Positions 59,204 to 64,000 of a stretch of DNA of 64,000 nucleotides are shown here, piece after piece (the stretch's first letter is position 1; every line of letters begins with the position of its first letter). This DNA is from Sphingomonas sp. Leaf339 (GTDB lineage Bacteria > Pseudomonadota > Alphaproteobacteria > Sphingomonadales > Sphingomonadaceae), in assembly GCF_001426195.1 (NCBI RefSeq), contig NZ_LMRS01000012.1:248001-312000 (forward strand). The letters run 5' to 3'. Under the pieces are notes generated by a model. The model did not search any database and was not told the DNA's origin. It saw only the letters and a program-made list of their open reading frames with translations. The position numbers and the translations under genes are program-made.

Positions 59204-62200
59204 ATGATGCGTGGCTTCACGGCTCGCTCGCTATCGCGTTTGGTTATCGGCACATCGGCGCTCGCGCTGGTCGGCCTGCCCGGTATGGCCGTGGCACAGG
59301 ACGCAGCGGCGACACTCGGCAATCCCGGCTCTTCCGATATTCAGGATACACCTACGACCAGCGAACCGACGACGGGCGATGACATCGTCGTGACCGGCAT
59401 CCGCGCGTCGCTGCGTGAATCGGTCGATATCAAGCGGGACGGCCAGGGCATCGTCGATGCGATCTCGGCCGAGGACATCGGCAAGTTCCCCGACACCAAT
59501 CTGGCGGAATCGCTGCAGCGGATCACCGGAGTGTCGATCGACCGGTCTAACGGCGAAGGATCGTTCGTCACGGTTCGCGGCTTCGGGCCCGAATTCAACA
59601 TGGTCACGCTGAACGGTCGCCAGATGCCGACATCGTCGCTGGGTGATGGCCTGAGCGCGCCATCATCGCGCTCGTTCGATTTCGCCAATCTGGCGTCGGA
59701 AGGGATTTCGGCGGTCGAGGTGTACAAGACCGGCCGCGCCGCCGTGCCGTCGGGCGGCATCGGATCGTCGATCAACATCCGCACGCCCCGCCCGCTCGAC
59801 AAGCCCGGTTTTCGCGGCAGCGTCGCCGCCAAGGGCGTGCTGGATACATCGCGCAACGGCAAGGACCCGATCACGCCGGAAGTGTCCGGTATCATCTCCA
59901 GCACGTTCGCCGACAACCGGATCGGCGTACTGCTGACCGGCATCTATCAGCGGCGCAAGGCGAGCGTGAACAACGCCAGCGTCGGGTATCGCGACGGGTA
60001 TCTGGGGTCCGAGAACAACTGGGGCTCGCTGGCGCAGCCGGGCGATCCTCGCGCGGCGAACATCACCAACCGGCCCGATGCGACCGACGTGTACGAAGTG
60101 CCGCAGAACGCCGGATATGATTTCACCGATATCGATCGCGAGCGGATCAACGGCCAGCTCGTCCTGCAATTCCGGCCGGTCGACGATCTGACCGCGACGG
60201 TCGATTACACCTATTCGCGCAACGACATCGAGGGCCGCAACAGCAGCGTCGGTATCTGGTTCAATCACAACGACACGTCGAGCGCGTGGACCGATGGTCC
60301 GGTCGCCGGCCCCGTGTTCTACACCGAACGTTTCGGGGCGAACGAAGGCAAGGACTTGGCGTACAGCGGCGCGCTGACCGCCAGCCGCAGCGAGAACAAG
60401 TCGCTGGGTGGCAACCTGACGTGGAATGCGCCGGGCGGCGTGACGATGACGCTGGACGCGCATCACTCGACCGCGGAATCGAAGCCCACCAACCGGTATG
60501 GCAACAGCGTGTCGGTGGGCAATGCCGTATTCGGCATCCAGAACCAGACGATCAATTTCGAGAATTACCTGCCGGTGCTGTCGTACAATATGTACCCCGG
60601 CATAGATCCGCTGAACGTGTCGCTGATCACGCCGACCGGCAACGCGTTCCGTAATTCATACTTTAAGGACCGGATCAACCAGGTGCAGTTGGCTGGTCAT
60701 TACGACCATGACGGCGCATTCCTGGACAGCATCGATTTCGGCGTGTCGTATGTGAACAACAAGGTGCGGTCGGCGTACGGTGTGATCCAGAACGATACCT
60801 GGGGCGGCGCCGGGCCGGCATCGGACATTCCCGACGACATCTTCCATCTGGCCAATGTCCCCGACAAGTTCGACGGGCTGGGCGGCGCGAACGATCCGAC
60901 GATCATCAAGCAATTCTATACGTTCGATTTCGAGCGGATGGTGGAGCTGATCGACCGGCTGTACAAGACGTGCGGCGGTGACAACGACTGCCGCGCACCC
61001 TTCACGACCGATCGGCGGACGACCGAAAAGACGCTGTCGCCGTTCATCCAGATCAACAACAAGTTCGATCTGTTCTCCCGCCCCGCGCACCTGATCGCGG
61101 GCGTGCGGTACGACCAGACGCTGGTCAATTCGTCGGCGCTGGTGCCGGTGCCATCGGGCACGCGGTGGGTGTCGCAGAATGAGTTCGGCGTGATCTATTC
61201 GGGCGCCAGTGCCTTTACCCGGTTCAAGGGCGAATATCAGAACTGGCTGCCCGCGTTCGATTTCGACATGCAGCCGATCGAGAACGTGAAGCTGCGCGCG
61301 TCATACAGCCATACGATCACGCGCGCCGATTATGCCAGCCTGCAGGGCGGGCGCACGATCGACCAGCTGTTCCGTGTCGGTGGCGGCACGGGGCAGCAGG
61401 GCAATCCCGGCCTGATCCCGTACAAGTCGAAGAATATCGACCTGTCGGCGGAATGGTATTATTCGCGTGAGAGCTACATCTCGGTCGGGTATTTCCACAA
61501 GAATGTGGAGAATTTCATCTCGTCGACGCAGGTGAATACGCCGGCCTTCGACCTGACCAATCCCGCATCCGGTCCGCGATACCGCGCGGCGGTGGCTGCA
61601 CTGGGTGCGAATGCCAGCGGTGGAGCGATCCGCGATTACATCTTCACCAATTTCCCCACGACCACACGGCCGAACCTGAACGCGGCGGGTGGTTTCGTGC
61701 GGGATGCGACGGGGTTCATCACCGGTGACATCTTCGGCGTGGCAGGTGACGATCCGGTCAATTTCCAGATCGGAACGCCGGTCAACAGCGACCAGACGGG
61801 CAAGATCGAAGGGTTCGAATTCGCGATCCAGCATCAGTTCTGGGACACCGGGTTCGGGACCATCCTGAACTATACGATCGTCAATGGCGACGCCCGGTAT
61901 AACAACGCCCTGCCCTCGTCGGTCACGCAGTTTGCGTTGGTGGGGTTGAGCGACAGCGCCAACGCGGTCGGATACTATGACAAGAACGGCATCCAGGCGC
62001 GTGTTGCGTACAACTGGCGAGCGAAGTTCCTGTCGGGCACCGGGCTCAATCCGTTCTACGTCCAGGCCTATGGCCAGGTCGATGCCAGTGCCAGTTACGA
62101 GTTTACGAAAGGACTGACGGCGTTCGTCGAGGCGATCAACCTGACTGGTTCGAGCCGACGCGGGCATCGCCGATCGGAAAACAACGTGACGTTCGTGCAA

Positions 62201-62245
62201 CCGGGCTATGCGCGCTATTCGGCGGGGATGCGGTTCTCGTTTTGA
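59204..62245 (+). CDS. TonB-dependent receptor of the Xanthomonas/Caulobacter carbohydrate type
   Basis: A 1013-residue outer-membrane receptor. Signal peptide ends near GMAVAQ; TonB box DDIVVTGIRASLRESVDIKR and AISAEDIGKFPDTNLAESLQ are the hallmarks of the TonB-Xanth-Caul family, and the chain ends with MRFSF. ATG 59204 (or 59207, better spaced from AGGGGAGG at 59193-59200) starts the signal; the upstream GTG belongs to operator 2. Neighbouring GH16 and transporter genes point to uptake of beta-glucan oligosaccharides. Confidence 0.93.
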   Translation: MMRGFTARSLSRLVIGTSALALVGLPGMAVAQDAAATLGNPGSSDIQDTPTTSEPTTGDDIVVTGIRASLRESVDIKRDGQGIVDAISAEDIGKFPDTNLAESLQRITGVSIDRSNGEGSFVTVRGFGPEFNMVTLNGRQMPTSSLGDGLSAPSSRSFDFANLASEGISAVEVYKTGRAAVPSGGIGSSINIRTPRPLDKPGFRGSVAAKGVLDTSRNGKDPITPEVSGIISSTFADNRIGVLLTGIYQRRKASVNNASVGYRDGYLGSENNWGSLAQPGDPRAANITNRPDATDVYEVPQNAGYDFTDIDRERINGQLVLQFRPVDDLTATVDYTYSRNDIEGRNSSVGIWFNHNDTSSAWTDGPVAGPVFYTERFGANEGKDLAYSGALTASRSENKSLGGNLTWNAPGGVTMTLDAHHSTAESKPTNRYGNSVSVGNAVFGIQNQTINFENYLPVLSYNMYPGIDPLNVSLITPTGNAFRNSYFKDRINQVQLAGHYDHDGAFLDSIDFGVSYVNNKVRSAYGVIQNDTWGGAGPASDIPDDIFHLANVPDKFDGLGGANDPTIIKQFYTFDFERMVELIDRLYKTCGGDNDCRAPFTTDRRTTEKTLSPFIQINNKFDLFSRPAHLIAGVRYDQTLVNSSALVPVPSGTRWVSQNEFGVIYSGASAFTRFKGEYQNWLPAFDFDMQPIENVKLRASYSHTITRADYASLQGGRTIDQLFRVGGGTGQQGNPGLIPYKSKNIDLSAEWYYSRESYISVGYFHKNVENFISSTQVNTPAFDLTNPASGPRYRAAVAALGANASGGAIRDYIFTNFPTTTRPNLNAAGGFVRDATGFITGDIFGVAGDDPVNFQIGTPVNSDQTGKIEGFEFAIQHQFWDTGFGTILNYTIVNGDARYNNALPSSVTQFALVGLSDSANAVGYYDKNGIQARVAYNWRAKFLSGTGLNPFYVQAYGQVDASASYEFTKGLTAFVEAINLTGSSRRGHRRSENNVTFVQPGYARYSAGMRFSF

Positions 62246-62332
62246 TGCGATGGACCTGCCGACGGGGTGGCTTTTCCCGCCTCCGGACGGCAGGTCTTTA
62301 GCGGTCAGGGCCCAGAGAAGACGGGAAACACG

Positions 62333-63898
62333 GTGGATACGCCAGTCGCCCATATCGTGATCGTCGGCGGCGGCACCGCCGGTTGGCTGGCGGCGTGCCT
62401 GATTGCGGCGCGGGCCGATCCGGCAGCGACCGCGCCGCTGAGCGTCACACTGGTCGAATCGCCGGACGTGCCGACGATCGGCGTTGGCGAGGGAACATGG
62501 CCGACGATGCGGCGCACGCTGGCGCGGATCGGCATCGACGAAGCCGAATTCCTCACCGCATGCGATGCGTCGTTCAAGCAGGGTTCGCGGTTCGACGGAT
62601 GGGTGACGGGAGCGGCCGGCGACAGCTATCTGCATCCCTTCGTGGCACCGGTGGAGGCCGATCCGGCGGCAGCCGTGGCGGCATGGCGTGAGCACGGGAC
62701 GGGTGCCGACTTTGCGACAATGGTCGGCGTGCAACCGCATGTCTGTTCGCGCGATCTGGCACCGCGGCAGCGGGGGATGCCGGGTTATACCGGGGCGTTG
62801 AACTATGCCTATCACCTAGATGCGGCCAAATTTGCCGCGTTGCTGACGCGCCATGCGACGGAGCGGTTCGGCGTGCGTCATGTCCGCGACCATGTCGTCG
62901 GCGTCGACAAGGCGGCGGGCGGCGATATCGCAGCGGTACGGACAAGGGCGTCGGGTGCGATCGGTGGCGATTTGTTCCTCGATTGCACCGGCCATGCGGC
63001 GCTGCTGATCGGCGGCGAATATGGCGTCGGGGTGATCGACCGGAGCGGCGAGTTGTTCAACGACCGGGCGCTGGCGGTGCAGGTGCCGGTGGCGCCAGGA
63101 TCGCCGATCGCCTCGCAGACCAACGCGACCGCGCATGGGGCCGGCTGGATTTGGGATATCGGGCTACCGACGAGGCGGGGCGTGGGATGTGTCTATTCGT
63201 CCGCGCATATGGACGGTGACGCCGCGGCGGCGACGCTGGCGGCGTATCTCGATCGGACCGCGCCGGGTGTCGAGATGGACGCGCTGTCGGTACGGCGGCT
63301 GACCTTCCGGTCGCAGCATCGCGAGCGGTTCTGGGTGCGCAATTGTCTGGCGGTCGGGTTGTCGGCGGGGTTTCTGGAGCCGCTGGAGGCATCGGCGATC
63401 GTGCTGATCGAACTGTCGCTGGACGCGTTGCTCGATAACTTTCCGGCGACGCGTGGTGTGATGGACATCCATGCCGCTCGCTTCGACGTGCTGTTCCGCT
63501 ATCGCTGGGACCGGATCGTGGAGTTCCTGAAGCTGCATTATGTGCTCAGCCGGCGTGATGAGCCCTATTGGCGGGATCACCGCGAAGCTGCGACGATCCC
63601 GCCAAGGCTGGCGGAGCTTTTGCAGGTGTGGTGTCACCAGCCGCCATCGCGCACGGATTTCGGGATGATCGACGAGGTGTTTCCTGCCGCCAGTTATCAA
63701 TATGTGCTGTACGGCATGGGCTTTCCTCCGCCCGGCCCGGCGATCGTGCGGGGGAACGCGCGGGTGAATCTGGGTCAGTTGTTCCAAGGTGTGGAGCAAC
63801 GTGCGCGGATGCTCGTCGCCAGCCTGCCGACCAACCGTGCCTATCTTGATGCGTTGCGCGATGTCCGCGCCGCGCCAGCCATGGAACATAGCGCCTGA
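62333..63898 (+). CDS. Tryptophan-halogenase-like FAD protein
   Basis: A 521-residue flavin-dependent halogenase-family protein: [20 protein letters not shown] (FAD site), [29 protein letters not shown] with the Lys of the halogenation tunnel, and [15 protein letters not shown]. The usual WxWxIP motif reads GWIWDIGL, so Pro is lost. GTG 62333 begins the conserved part. In this group the protein is often beside TonB receptors and a halogenase role is not shown. It lies 88 bases after the receptor stop. Confidence 0.88.
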   Translation: MDTPVAHIVIVGGGTAGWLAACLIAARADPAATAPLSVTLVESPDVPTIGVGEGTWPTMRRTLARIGIDEAEFLTACDASFKQGSRFDGWVTGAAGDSYLHPFVAPVEADPAAAVAAWREHGTGADFATMVGVQPHVCSRDLAPRQRGMPGYTGALNYAYHLDAAKFAALLTRHATERFGVRHVRDHVVGVDKAAGGDIAAVRTRASGAIGGDLFLDCTGHAALLIGGEYGVGVIDRSGELFNDRALAVQVPVAPGSPIASQTNATAHGAGWIWDIGLPTRRGVGCVYSSAHMDGDAAAATLAAYLDRTAPGVEMDALSVRRLTFRSQHRERFWVRNCLAVGLSAGFLEPLEASAIVLIELSLDALLDNFPATRGVMDIHAARFDVLFRYRWDRIVEFLKLHYVLSRRDEPYWRDHREAATIPPRLAELLQVWCHQPPSRTDFGMIDEVFPAASYQYVLYGMGFPPPGPAIVRGNARVNLGQLFQGVEQRARMLVASLPTNRAYLDALRDVRAAPAMEHSA

Positions 63899-63899
63899 C

Positions 63900-64000
63900 A
63901 TGCCCGACCACGTGATCCTCGCCGCTGAAACCCATCGCGACCTGCGCATCCGCACCGATCATGCGCCCGATAATAGCGACGCGGCGATGTCGTGCATCAC
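63900..64000 (+). CDS. SapC-like protein, N-terminal fragment (partial)
   Basis: ATG at 63900, one base after the previous stop, opens a frame to the window edge: 33 full codons starting MPDHVILAAETHRDLRIRTD. The HRDLRI and DAAMSCI segments resemble the start of SapC-family proteins, which commonly follow tryptophan-halogenase-like genes in such loci. The rest lies outside the window, so identity is tentative. Confidence 0.5.
   Translation, partial: MPDHVILAAETHRDLRIRTDHAPDNSDAAMSCI

Noticed and set aside
61301..62815. A 504-residue open frame opposite the TonB receptor and halogenase-like genes
   Set aside because: It spans two real genes on the other strand and has Arg/His-rich shadow composition.

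Overview
The window looks like chromosome of a Sphingomonas-like alphaproteobacterium (order Sphingomonadales). Reasons: high GC, dense packing with many ATGA stop/start overlaps, an HdaA-type DnaA regulator, a DksA with the alphaproteobacterial non-zinc-finger C-terminus, a DUF1465 (RcdA-family) protein, a Xanthomonas/Caulobacter-type TonB receptor with a tryptophan-halogenase-like partner and the start of a SapC-like gene. I saw no phage, insertion sequence, CRISPR array, rRNA or tRNA.

Layout. 1-8.5 kb: tail of an unknown gene and a small I78-type inhibitor lipoprotein; a leftward operon DUF2066-hdaA-ppk-ppx; a rightward purM-purN operon in which PurN is fused to a YjbR domain. 8.6-10.1 kb: leftward holC-ndk-GNAT. 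10.3-13.5 kb: leftward iron-type TonB receptor plus PepSY membrane protein behind a Fur-like site. 13.6-16.7 kb: divergent glpK/glpD. 16.7-22.5 kb: leftward four-gene chaperone-usher pilus operon with a divergent LuxR-type regulator. 22.5-26.8 kb: divergent set equivalent to E. coli YjfM-YjfL-YjfK / YjfI-YjfJ-YjfC (envelope stress/ATP-grasp cluster). 26.8-29.9 kb: PepSY-DUF2271-DUF4198-ApbE operon, preceded by a site sharing 14 identical bases with the site at 13.55 kb; DUF2271 carries a flavinylation motif. 29.9-34.5 kb: leftward GH2-GH43 glycosidase operon. 34.7-41 kb: M1 aminopeptidase, nitronate monooxygenase, DUF1465, two YdcH-like small proteins, PilZ, DksA, host-attachment-type protein. 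41-52.2 kb: serS-surE-nlpD-like, tyrS, PilZ, recG, sdhE, mfd. 52.3-56.1 kb: membrane protein, glutaredoxin-TspO-DCC-DUF427 cluster, UbiB-type kinase. 56.2-64 kb: a probable beta-glucan utilisation locus (DUF6445, GH16, MFS transporter, 1013-residue TonB receptor, halogenase-like flavoprotein, SapC-like start). Two identical GTGAACGTTCAC palindromes lie in its divergent promoter region and look like operators for a LacI-type repressor not in the window.

How parts fit. Two loci (10.3-13.5 and 26.8-29.9 kb) look like one iron-responsive regulon: an outer-membrane receptor and PepSY proteins, plus a periplasmic flavoprotein matured by ApbE, possibly reducing imported ferric iron. The 56-64 kb locus would cut an extracellular beta-1,3-glucan (GH16), import oligosaccharides through the TonB receptor and move products across the inner membrane by MFS. 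The rest is mostly housekeeping. Functions come from recognising family motifs by eye; no database search was run.
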